A DNA stretch of 7,972 nucleotides from Verrucomicrobiota bacterium (GCA_017557085.1 JAFZAR010000094.1:1-7972), one strand, 5' to 3'; counted from the first letter of the stretch, positions 1 through 6,828 are shown. The notes: generated by a model from the letters alone, not told the origin. A program made the numbers and translations.

Positions 1-1667
1 CCGGTATCCCTGACCTTCATAGTCAAAACACCTGTCTCTGCGTTCTCTTTACTGAAGGAAGCGATCAATTCCACTTTGCCCTCATTGGTGAACTTCATGG
101 AATTGCCTAACAAATTGACGATGATCCCCTTCAGATGGACTTCATCCAGCCAGATCCTTGCAGGCACATTCGCGTATTCACAATGGAAGCCGATCTTTTT
201 CTCAGATGCCTTGACTTGGAATATCTTATCTATCTCATTCAGCATCTCGCGGATCAGGATCTCCTCCTCTTTTAATTTCATCTTGCCTTCTTCCAGCTTG
301 GAGAAATCCAGAATCTTGTTGATCAGCTTCAGCAATGATTCACTGGCGTAATGGATCGTGGTCAGATTCTCCTCTTTCTCCTGTTCAGAAGTATTCTTGA
401 ACTGAAGAAGATCCGACAAACTGATGATGACACTCAACGGAGTGCGGATCTCATGGCTCATGTTCGAGAGGAAACGGCCTTTGGCGGTCTCCGCCTGACG
501 CGCTTTTTCCGCGGTCACTTTGAGTATATTGTTCTTGAGCAGGATACGATTCAGCGCCGCGGCCAGCAGCAGAGAAAGGGCGACAAAAATGATACCTACG
601 ATCAGGGTGATGTTGAACCGGTTATGCTCCCAGAAACTGTAAGGCTTGTTCGCGACAACCACTCCATACGGTACCCGTGAGCTGGGAACTCCATACCGTT
701 TCAGGACATTCCAATTCAAGATCCTGCGGTAATCATCCAGAGCCTTGTGCGTGTGATCATCCTTTCCGTTCTTGAAGTATTCCTTCAGCCATTCGGCAGC
801 GTCCTTGCCCACATAGCCAACGTATGTCACCACACCGCCCACGACATTATCCACCAAAAGATAGTCGCGCAGCACAAATACCGGGATATTCAGCGCGTCT
901 ATCTTCTGAGCCAGATTAACCATTCCCAGCATATAATCCTGCAGCTCACCACTTTGAGTTGGCCAATCATAAATGATGGCGATCGTACTTTTTGGATCTT
1001 CACTCAGTTTTGCTAATAATTCTTCCTCCGGAAAAGTTAATAAATTTTTCTCTGGAAAAACAGCCGGACTGAAAAACTGGAGGTTGACATCAGGAATGGA
1101 CCCGATCTTCTGAGTGAAATCCTTACCCTGATCCGTGTTCTCCCATTCAGTCGTGGACAAAAAAGCGATATTTTTCCTGTCCGGAAAAACACTCAAAGCC
1201 AGCTGTGCGGTTTCAACGGGATGATAAGTAACATTATTGTTATAATGAAGATGCTTTTCCTGCGTCCCGACATAATCCGCCACGATATAAAGAAGAGGAA
1301 TATTTTCCGGTATCTCATCAATGAACAGACTGATATTCCAATAAGCCGTATCACCGATACAGACAATGGCATCATATTTTCCCGCTTTGATGTCCTCAAG
1401 ATAGGGTTTGAAACGAGTTGTGAATTGATCGTTCCATATTCGGACTTTTATCTCAAAATGCTCATACTCGCAGGTGTATTCCGGATTACACATTTGTCTT
1501 GTAAAAGACTGTGTAATATCGAGATAAGAAGAATATACAAGGTTATGAGAATGAAGAACAAGGATCTTCTTGTGTGACGGATCCCGGCTTTCTCCCCAAC
1601 AGGAGAAAAGACACAGGAACATCATCAGACCAATGATCCCCAAAAATTTGACTTTTAAGTTCTTCAT
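1..1667 (-). CDS. Hybrid sensor histidine kinase, copy 1 (partial, C-terminus beyond left edge)
   Basis: I translated this frame by hand: it is open from the ATG at 1667 to the window edge (555 codons, no stop or frameshift). Residues 1-23 are a basic start plus hydrophobic stretch ending in LFSC. A periplasmic sensor of the ABC_sub_bind/type-I binding-protein kind follows (about 33-305, opening KKILVLHSHN), then one membrane helix (about 352-372), a short helical linker and HisKA with H-box SHEIRTPL (His405). The HATPase N-box (IIVNLLGNS, about 515-523) is present. The window ends just before the G1 glycine box, so the rest of the ATPase and the expected receiver domain are not visible. The start is supported by SD AAGGGG 10 nt upstream and by alignment with copies 2 and 3. 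Compared with them, the membrane-proximal linker is 14 residues shorter and the sensor carries an extra 8-residue repeat unit. The ligand and phosphotransfer partner are unknown. Confidence 0.93.
   Translation of the reverse strand, partial: MKNLKVKFLGIIGLMMFLCLFSCWGESRDPSHKKILVLHSHNLVYSSYLDITQSFTRQMCNPEYTCEYEHFEIKVRIWNDQFTTRFKPYLEDIKAGKYDAIVCIGDTAYWNISLFIDEIPENIPLLYIVADYVGTQEKHLHYNNNVTYHPVETAQLALSVFPDRKNIAFLSTTEWENTDQGKDFTQKIGSIPDVNLQFFSPAVFPEKNLLTFPEEELLAKLSEDPKSTIAIIYDWPTQSGELQDYMLGMVNLAQKIDALNIPVFVLRDYLLVDNVVGGVVTYVGYVGKDAAEWLKEYFKNGKDDHTHKALDDYRRILNWNVLKRYGVPSSRVPYGVVVANKPYSFWEHNRFNITLIVGIIFVALSLLLAAALNRILLKNNILKVTAEKARQAETAKGRFLSNMSHEIRTPLSVIISLSDLLQFKNTSEQEKEENLTTIHYASESLLKLINKILDFSKLEEGKMKLKEEEILIREMLNEIDKIFQVKASEKKIGFHCEYANVPARIWLDEVHLKGIIVNLLGNSMKFTNEGKVELIASFSKENAETGVLTMKVRDT
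1011..1058 (-). repeat. 24-bp imperfect tandem repeat inside copy 1 sensor domain
   Basis: Two adjacent 24-nt units (1058-1035 and 1034-1011 on the minus strand) match at 18 of 24 positions by hand count and encode FPEKNLLT followed by FPEEELLA. Copy 2 has a single FPEEKLLE here and copy 3 a single YTDDELLE. Copy 1 has therefore gained one in-frame unit of 8 residues in its sensor domain. Confidence 0.7.
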
Positions 1668-1677
1668 GAACGCGATT

Positions 1678-1683
1678 CCCCTT
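1678..1683 (-). promoter_or_regulatory. Ribosome binding site of kinase copy 1
   Basis: AAGGGG lies 10 nt before the ATG at 1667. The equivalent G-rich motif sits at the same place before copies 2 and 3, which fixes the common start codon. It lies in the loop of a short CGAT/ATCG dyad (1673-1687). Confidence 0.7.
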
Positions 1684-1702
1684 ATCGGGAGGAATTCAGA
1701 AC

Positions 1703-1731
1703 ATTTTGCATGAAAAACAGATAACCGTCAA
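1703..1731 (-). promoter_or_regulatory. Sigma70-like promoter of kinase copy 1
   Basis: On the minus strand, -35 TTGACG (1731-1726), a 17-bp spacer and -10 CAAAAT (1708-1703). The same layout occurs at the same distance before the other two copies. The expected RNA start is near 1696, giving a leader of about 30 nt. Confidence 0.7.
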
Positions 1732-1733
1732 AA

Positions 1734-1774
1734 GAAAAATCAAAGACGCATTTTTCTGCCTGTCGGGATTTTTC
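1734..1774 (-). terminator. Weak candidate terminator after kinase copy 2
   Basis: Just after the copy 2 stop, GAAAAATC (1774-1767) can pair with GATTTTTC (1741-1734), and the RNA then runs into UUUU. The stem is almost all A-U and the loop is 25 nt, so it would be unstable. An alternative AGAAAAAT/ATTTTTCT pairing (1757-1750 with 1740-1733) competes with it. Readthrough from copy 2 into copy 1 is quite possible. Confidence 0.25.
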
Positions 1775-1779
1775 GAGGA

Positions 1780-4080
1780 TTATTTTTTCAGCAGTGTCTT
1801 GATTTTATCCAGACTCAGCGGCTTGACCAGAACATCATCCAGCGCGGACGTATCGATCTCATCCTTGGCATAGAAGTCCGCGGTCACCACAAAAATCTTC
1901 GCTTTCTGGCCATTAGGCAGCTTGCGCATCTCTTTGGCCAACTGATCCCCGTTCATCACAGGCATCCTCAGATCAGTCAGAATGACATCCACTTCGTTTT
2001 CTTCCAGCAGTTTGAGCGCTTTCGCCGGCGTATCTGCCAGCAGCGGGACTATCCCGAAGTTCTTCAGCACCTTGCTGACCACCATCAGGTTCATCTGCAT
2101 GTCGTCCACCACCAGGATCCTGCAGTCGTCAAACTTCTCGTCACCAACCTGTCCCTTGAGAGAAGACTCTTTGACCGGTGCCTTTTCACTGTACTTCAAG
2201 CCGGGGATCTCCAGTGTGAAGGTCGAACCTTTGCCCATTTCGCTCTCAACGGTCAGATCACCGCCCATAGCCCGTGCCAGTTGTCGGGATATGCTCAATC
2301 CCAGTCCGGTACCTATCTGATTGGAACGTCCTTCCTGATTGAAAGGAGTAAAAAGATTCTTCAAAAATTCCGGACTGATCCCGATGCCTGTATCCTTGAC
2401 CTTCACGGTCAAGGTGCCTCTCTCCGCGTTCTCTTTGCGGAAGGCCGCGTCCAGTTCCACCTTTCCTTCCGTGGTGAACTTCATGGAATTGCCTACGAGA
2501 TTGACTATGATCTCCCGGATATGAAGCTCATCGAACCAGATCACCGGAGGCAGATCCCGGCATTCACAATGGAAGCCGATCTTCCTTTCCTCTGCTTTGA
2601 CCTGGAAGATCTTATCGATCTCATTCAGCATCTCGCGGATCAGAACCTCCGTCACTTTTATTTTCATCTTGCCTTCCTCCAGCTTGGAGAAGTCCAGGAT
2701 GTTGTTGATCAGCTTCAGCAATGATTCACTGGCGTAATGGATCGTAGTCAGGTTGTCCTTTTTCTCATCTTCGGGAGTGTTATCCAGCTGAAGAATGTCC
2801 GATAAACTGATGATGACGCTCAACGGAGTACGGATCTCATGGCTCATCGTGGAAAGAAAACGGCCTTTGGCCGCCTCAGCCTGGCGAGCGGCCACCTCAG
2901 CCTGATGCGCTTTTTCCGCGGTCACCTTGAGCATGTTGTTCTTGATCAGGATACGTTGTCTGTTCCTGATGAGTCTCCTGACGGCCTCAGCCAGCAGCAG
3001 CGAAAGCCCAAGCAGAAGGATACCCACACCCGTGATGATTCTGAACCGGTTATGCTCCCAAAAACTGTAAGGCTTGTTCAAAACAATCACTCCGGGCGGC
3101 ACCCGTGAGTTAGCAACCCCGTAACGTTTCAGAACAGTCCAATTCAAAACCTTGCGGTAATCGTCTATGCTCTCATGCTTATGATTATTCTTTCCGTCCT
3201 TAAAGTATTCCTTCAGCCAATCGGCCGCGTCCCTGCCCATATTGCCAAAGTACGTCACCGCTCCGCCCACGACATTATTCACCATGAAAGTATCACGCAT
3301 CACAAATACCGGAATGTCCAGCGCGTCTATCTTCTGAGCCAGAGTTATCACCCCCAGCATATAATCCTGCAGGGAGTTATCATCCCCCGGCCAGTCATCA
3401 AGGATAACGATTGTATCTTTTGGATTTTCGCTCAGTTTTTCTAATAATTTTTCCTCTGGAAAATCAGTCGGATTAAAAAACTGGAGCTTAACATCAGGAA
3501 TGGATCCGATCTGCTGAGTGAAATATTTGCAAAGCCTCGTCTTTTCCCATCCGGCAATGGACAAAAAAGCAACATTCTTCCTGTCCGGGAAAACACTCAA
3601 AGCCAGCTGCGCGGTTTCAACGGGAAAATAATTATAATTATTGCTATAGTGAAGATGCTTTTTCCCTGTCTCGATATAATCCGCCGAGATATAAAGAAGA
3701 GGGATATCTTCCGGTATCTCATCAGCAAGCTGATTTACATACCAATAAGCCGTATTGCCGATACAGGCAACGGCATCGTATTTTCCCGCCTTGATATTCT
3801 CAAGATAGGGCTTGAAACGAGTTGTAAACTGACCTGGCAGTCTCCGGACTCTTATCTCAAAATGATCATACTCACAGACATATCCCGGATCACACATTTG
3901 TTTTGTAAAAGACTGTGTAATATTGAAATAAGAGGAATATACCTGGTTATGGGAATGGACAATAAGAATCTTTTTGCGTGCCGGATCCTGACTTTCCCCC
4001 CAGCAGGAGAAAAGACACAGGAACATCATCAGACAGATGATCCCAAAAAATTTGAATTTCAAGCTCTTTATGGCTTTCAT
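1780..4080 (-). CDS. Hybrid sensor histidine kinase, copy 2 (complete, 766 aa)
   Basis: Membrane-bound hybrid kinase predicted to autophosphorylate on His and pass phosphate to its own receiver. Domains in order: signal/lipobox-like segment 1-26 (LFSC, Cys26); ABC_sub_bind-type periplasmic sensor about 36-297; membrane helix about 347-367; coiled-coil linker about 368-405; HisKA with SHEIRTPL (His414); HATPase_c with N-box Asn527/Asn531, G1 DTGIG (563-567) and G2 GTGLGL (590-595); receiver about 653-766 with acidic pair Asp659/Asp660, phospho-acceptor Asp703, Thr733 and Lys753. All catalytic residues are intact. I chose ATG 4080 because it aligns with the starts of copies 1 and 3 and has a G-rich SD 10 nt upstream; the in-frame GTG at 4086 would add only Met-Pro and has no counterpart in the other copies. 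No output domain follows the receiver, so an external HPt or regulator is likely needed. The ligand is unknown. Confidence 0.95.
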   Translation of the reverse strand: MKAIKSLKFKFFGIICLMMFLCLFSCWGESQDPARKKILIVHSHNQVYSSYFNITQSFTKQMCDPGYVCEYDHFEIRVRRLPGQFTTRFKPYLENIKAGKYDAVACIGNTAYWYVNQLADEIPEDIPLLYISADYIETGKKHLHYSNNYNYFPVETAQLALSVFPDRKNVAFLSIAGWEKTRLCKYFTQQIGSIPDVKLQFFNPTDFPEEKLLEKLSENPKDTIVILDDWPGDDNSLQDYMLGVITLAQKIDALDIPVFVMRDTFMVNNVVGGAVTYFGNMGRDAADWLKEYFKDGKNNHKHESIDDYRKVLNWTVLKRYGVANSRVPPGVIVLNKPYSFWEHNRFRIITGVGILLLGLSLLLAEAVRRLIRNRQRILIKNNMLKVTAEKAHQAEVAARQAEAAKGRFLSTMSHEIRTPLSVIISLSDILQLDNTPEDEKKDNLTTIHYASESLLKLINNILDFSKLEEGKMKIKVTEVLIREMLNEIDKIFQVKAEERKIGFHCECRDLPPVIWFDELHIREIIVNLVGNSMKFTTEGKVELDAAFRKENAERGTLTVKVKDTGIGISPEFLKNLFTPFNQEGRSNQIGTGLGLSISRQLARAMGGDLTVESEMGKGSTFTLEIPGLKYSEKAPVKESSLKGQVGDEKFDDCRILVVDDMQMNLMVVSKVLKNFGIVPLLADTPAKALKLLEENEVDVILTDLRMPVMNGDQLAKEMRKLPNGQKAKIFVVTADFYAKDEIDTSALDDVLVKPLSLDKIKTLLKK
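2869..2910 (-). repeat. Two 21-bp units encoding one heptad each in the copy 2 signalling helix
   Basis: Two adjacent 21-nt units (2910-2890 and 2889-2869) match at 17 of 21 positions by hand count and encode AHQAEVA and ARQAEAA, just before the H-box. Copy 1 has a single unit, reading ARQAETA. Confidence 0.75.
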
Positions 4081-4090
4081 GGGCACGATT

Positions 4091-4097
4091 CCCCCCT
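4091..4097 (-). promoter_or_regulatory. Ribosome binding site of kinase copy 2
   Basis: AGGGGGG lies 10 nt before ATG 4080 and only 4 nt before the alternative GTG at 4086. The spacing therefore favours the ATG. Confidence 0.7.
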
Positions 4098-4116
4098 ATA
4101 ACGAAGGAACCGGAAC

Positions 4117-4145
4117 ATTCTGCACAAAAAAAAGATAGGTGTCAA
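4117..4145 (-). promoter_or_regulatory. Sigma70-like promoter of kinase copy 2
   Basis: On the minus strand, a perfect -35 TTGACA (4145-4140), a 17-bp spacer containing eight T in a row, and -10 CAGAAT (4122-4117). The -35 begins where the T-tract of the copy 3 terminator ends. The expected RNA start is near 4110. Confidence 0.75.
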
Positions 4146-4193
4146 AATAAAAATAAGAGCATGGATTTTTCCATTCCAATCCATTGCTCTTAT
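4144..4193 (-). terminator. Rho-independent terminator of kinase copy 3
   Basis: About 53 nt past the copy 3 stop, the minus strand forms a 15-bp stem with one bulged A (arms 4193-4178 and 4167-4153, loop 4177-4168). A T-rich run down to 4144 follows. The stem begins AUAAGAGCA and closes UGCUCUUAU. The T-tract merges with the -35 of the copy 2 promoter. The hairpin should isolate copy 3 from copy 2. Confidence 0.8.
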
Positions 4194-4245
4194 CAGGGAT
4201 ATAAAAGTATCTGCCGTCTCTTCCGTCCGGATTCAGGCAAAACCG

Positions 4246-6570
4246 TTAAGCCGCCATCTTTGAAGAGAAATTCTTCAGCAGTTCCCTGATCTTGTCCAGA
4301 CTCAGCGGCTTGACCAGAATATCATCCAGCGCAGATATATCGATTTCATCCTTGGCATAGGCATCCGCGGTCAGCATAAAGATCTTCGCTTTTTGGCCAT
4401 TCGGCAGTTTGCGCATCTCCTTGGCCAGCAGATCCCCGTTCATGCCCGGCATCCACAAATCGGTCAGAATAATATCTAACTCATTTTCTTTCAGCAGATT
4501 GAGTGCTTTTTCAGGTGTATCCGCCAGAAGCGGGACTATCCCGAAGTTCTTCAGCACCTTGCCCATCACCATCAGGTTCATCTGCATATCGTCCACCACC
4601 AGCACCTTGCAGCCGCTGAATTTTTCTTCACCAAGCTGCCCATTGAGTGACTGTTCTTTGGCAGGAGCCTTTTCACTGTACTTCAGGCCGGGGATCACCA
4701 TTGTAAAAACAGTGCCTTTGCCCATTTCGCTTTCAACGGTCAGATCGCCGCCCATGACCTGAACCAGCTGCCGTGAAATGCACAATCCCAGTCCGGTACC
4801 CACCTGACTGGAACGTCCTTCCTGAGTGAATGGCTTAAAGAGATTCTTCAAAAAGTCCGGACTCATCCCGATGCCTGTATCCTGGACTTTCACGGTCAAG
4901 GTGCCCGTCTCCGCGTTCGCTTTACTGAAGGAAGCAAACAGTTCCACTTTACCTTCATTAGTAAACTTTATGGAATTGCCCAACAGGTTGACAATGATCT
5001 CCCGGACATGAGGCTCATCGAGACAGATCGTCAAAGGCAGATCACGGCATTCACAATGAAAACCGATCTCCTTTTCCGCAGCCTTGACCTGGAATATTTT
5101 GTCTATCTCATTCAGCATCTTGTGGATCAGAACATTTTCCGATTTCAACGTCATCTTGCCTTCTTCCAGTTTGGAGAAATCCAAGATGTTATTGATCAGT
5201 TTCAGCAAAGATTCACTGGCATAATGGATCGTGGTCAGGTTATCTTTTTTCTCGTTTTCGGGAGTGTTATCCAGCTGAATCAGGTCAGACAAACTGATGA
5301 TGACGCTCAACGGCGTGCGGATCTCATGGCTCATGTTCGAGAGGAAATTCCCCATGGCAGCCTCGGCCCGACGAGCGGCCATCTCAGCCCGGCGAGCCTT
5401 CTCTGTGGTCTCTTTGAGGATGTTGTTCTTGATTAGGATACGATGTCTGTTCCTGATAAGTCTTCTGACTGCCTCAGCCAGCAGCAGAGAAAACCCGAAC
5501 AAAATGATACCCACGCCCGTGATGATTCTGAACCGGTTGCGATCCCAAAAACCGAAAGACTTGTTCATAACCATCACTCCGGACGGCACACGACTCTCCT
5601 TGACATGATATCGCTGTAATGCGTTCCAATCTAAAACGTTCCTATAATAGGTCAAGGCAACATAAGAATCGTCTGCTCCGTTTTTGAAGTATTCCTTCAA
5701 CCAGTTGGCAGCGTTCTTGCCAATCGTCCTCGTATAAGTCACCACACCGCCCATAACACCTTCCACCAAAAGATAATCGCGCGTTACAAACACCGGGATT
5801 CCTAATTGATCCAGCCTTCTGCTCACATCCACTAAACCCTGGATATATGTGTACAGCGATTCATTCCGGCTGGGCCAGTCATGAACAATGACAAATGTAT
5901 CCTTTTTATTCTCAGCCAGTTTTTCCAGCAGTTCATCATCCGTATAAGAATCAGGGGTATAGATTTGAACATTCATACCACGAATGGATTCGATAAAATT
6001 ACAGAATTCCCATCCCTGTTTGGTATCTTCCCATCCGGCTCTGGTCAACAAAGCGATATTCTTCCTGTTCGGAAAAAGCTCCAAAGCCAGCTGAGCTGTT
6101 TCAATGTAATGGTGAGTGTATTTATTGTGGTAATGGAGATGAGATTCCGGCAGATCCTCGTAAGACACTAAAATGTAGAGAATGGGAACATTTTTCGGGA
6201 TCAAGTCAAGATACTGCGGGTTATTGATATACGTGGCAGCCACGTTGGCAATGCAGACGATCGCGTCATAATACCCTTCTTTGATTTTCTGAAAATAAGG
6301 CTCGAACCGCTCAGCGAACTGCTCTCTGTGAGTACGGATCTTGATATCAAAATGATCAAACTCACAATCCAGCTCCGGAGAACACATCTGCGTCATGAAG
6401 GACTGCGTGATATCCAAATAGGCCGAATAAAACTGGTCTTGCGAATGGATAATAAGAACCTTCTTCTGCAACCGGTCCTGTGTTCCTCCATAGCAGGAGA
6501 AAAGACAAAAAAACACCACCAGACCGATGATTCCGAAAAATTTGAATTTTAAGCTCTTTATGGCTTTCAT
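4246..6570 (-). CDS. Hybrid sensor histidine kinase, copy 3 (complete, 774 aa)
   Basis: Same architecture as copy 2: lipobox-like LFSC (Cys26), periplasmic ABC_sub_bind-type sensor about 36-298, membrane helix about 348-368, heptad linker, HisKA (His415), HATPase_c (N-box Asn528/Asn532, G1 DTGIG 564-568, G2 GTGLGL 591-596) and receiver (Asp660/Asp661, phospho-acceptor Asp704, Thr734, Lys754). All key residues are present. The sensor is clearly more diverged (very roughly half identical to copies 1 and 2) than the kinase part (about 80 percent), suggesting a different ligand with a shared output. The frame is open further upstream to 6696, but that extension would cover the promoter and SD. 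ATG 6570 matches the other copies' starts, with AGGGG 11 nt upstream. The protein ends with an extra NFSSKMAA tail beyond the receiver. Transcription is divergent from aspS. Confidence 0.95.
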   Translation of the reverse strand: MKAIKSLKFKFFGIIGLVVFFCLFSCYGGTQDRLQKKVLIIHSQDQFYSAYLDITQSFMTQMCSPELDCEFDHFDIKIRTHREQFAERFEPYFQKIKEGYYDAIVCIANVAATYINNPQYLDLIPKNVPILYILVSYEDLPESHLHYHNKYTHHYIETAQLALELFPNRKNIALLTRAGWEDTKQGWEFCNFIESIRGMNVQIYTPDSYTDDELLEKLAENKKDTFVIVHDWPSRNESLYTYIQGLVDVSRRLDQLGIPVFVTRDYLLVEGVMGGVVTYTRTIGKNAANWLKEYFKNGADDSYVALTYYRNVLDWNALQRYHVKESRVPSGVMVMNKSFGFWDRNRFRIITGVGIILFGFSLLLAEAVRRLIRNRHRILIKNNILKETTEKARRAEMAARRAEAAMGNFLSNMSHEIRTPLSVIISLSDLIQLDNTPENEKKDNLTTIHYASESLLKLINNILDFSKLEEGKMTLKSENVLIHKMLNEIDKIFQVKAAEKEIGFHCECRDLPLTICLDEPHVREIIVNLLGNSIKFTNEGKVELFASFSKANAETGTLTVKVQDTGIGMSPDFLKNLFKPFTQEGRSSQVGTGLGLCISRQLVQVMGGDLTVESEMGKGTVFTMVIPGLKYSEKAPAKEQSLNGQLGEEKFSGCKVLVVDDMQMNLMVMGKVLKNFGIVPLLADTPEKALNLLKENELDIILTDLWMPGMNGDLLAKEMRKLPNGQKAKIFMLTADAYAKDEIDISALDDILVKPLSLDKIRELLKNFSSKMAA
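5356..5397 (-). repeat. Two 21-bp units encoding one heptad each in the copy 3 signalling helix
   Basis: Two adjacent 21-nt units (5397-5377 and 5376-5356) match at 16 of 21 positions by hand count and encode ARRAEMA and ARRAEAA, at the same site as in copy 2. Copy 1 has one unit. Confidence 0.72.
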
Positions 6571-6581
6571 GAGTACGATTT

Positions 6582-6586
6582 CCCCT
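6582..6586 (-). promoter_or_regulatory. Ribosome binding site of kinase copy 3
   Basis: AGGGG lies 11 nt before ATG 6570 and argues against any start further upstream. As in copy 1, it sits in the loop of a CGAT/ATCG dyad (6576-6590). Confidence 0.7.
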
Positions 6587-6604
6587 ATCGTGAGGAACCA
6601 GAAG

Positions 6605-6633
6605 ATTTTGCATAAAAAAAGCACAGCCGTCAA
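6605..6633 (-). promoter_or_regulatory. Sigma70-like promoter of kinase copy 3
   Basis: On the minus strand, -35 TTGACG (6633-6628), a 17-bp spacer and -10 CAAAAT (6610-6605). An A/T-rich run lies directly upstream (to about 6643) and could act as an UP element. The expected RNA start is near 6598. Confidence 0.72.
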
Positions 6634-6741
6634 AATAAAAAAAGCGCTCCCTTGGTTTTCAAAACGATTTTTCATGAAAGAGGTTAAGCGATCCATACAT
6701 CCTTTTTCCCTGAAATACTTGGGATCAACCGGTACCCTTCA

Positions 6742-6770
6742 TTGACTTTGCGGGGCTCCTGTGTGACAAT
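6742..6770 (+). promoter_or_regulatory. Sigma70-like promoter of aspS
   Basis: TTGACT (6742-6747), a 17-bp spacer and GACAAT (6765-6770). The expected RNA start is near 6777, giving a leader of about 52 nt. It diverges from the copy 3 promoter with 108 bp between the two -35 boxes; I saw no clear motif in that gap (6634-6741). Confidence 0.55.
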
Positions 6771-6789
6771 GGAGGGCGCATGGGTCGTT

Positions 6790-6806
6790 AGAGGACAAGC
6801 TCCTCT
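6790..6806 (+). other. Small hairpin in the aspS leader
   Basis: AGAGGA (6790-6795) pairs perfectly with TCCTCT (6801-6806) around a 5-nt loop. A U/A-rich stretch (6811-6828) runs from there to the aspS start. It lacks an immediately following U-tract, so it is unlikely to be a terminator. Any regulatory role is inference. Confidence 0.35.
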
Positions 6807-6828
6807 CAGACTATATTTTTATTTTTAT

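Larger units (their letters stand above)
1..6633 (-). repeat. Three-copy direct tandem array of promoter plus kinase gene
   Basis: Three head-to-tail units (1-1731 partial, 1780-4145, 4246-6633), each containing promoter, leader and hybrid kinase gene. Start codons are 2413 and 2490 nt apart. Some DNA tracts are identical: 44 nt at 316-359 and 2702-2745, and 34 nt at 2042-2075 and 4529-4562. The array may continue to the left of the window. Confidence 0.9.

Noticed and set aside
4081..4086. GTG start for kinase copy 2 at 4086
   Set aside because: The SD would be only 4 nt away. The aligned codon in copies 1 and 3 is not a start, while the ATG at 4080 is shared by all three.
3649..4101. 150-residue plus-strand open frame, and similar ones opposite the kinases
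   Set aside because: These are antisense shadows. They recur at matching places opposite the paralogues because the genes beneath are homologous. They have no recognisable domains.
6571..6696. N-terminal extension of kinase copy 3 starting at 6696
   Set aside because: It would place the promoter (6605-6633) and SD (6582-6586) inside the coding region, and the other two copies have no such extension.
6721..6745. Short GATCC/GGATC inverted repeat and ACCGGT palindrome between the divergent promoters
   Set aside because: They are too short and too far apart to stand out from chance, and no second copy was seen.
6780..6791. Three-codon upstream reading frame (ATG GGT CGT TAG) before aspS
   Set aside because: Its apparent SD (GGAGG, 6771-6775) lies upstream of the predicted RNA start near 6777, so it would not be in the transcript.
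6742..6828. 29-residue N-terminal extension of AspRS
   Set aside because: It is not AspRS-like, it begins on the TTG of the predicted -35 box, and normal AspRS begins at MKRTHH.
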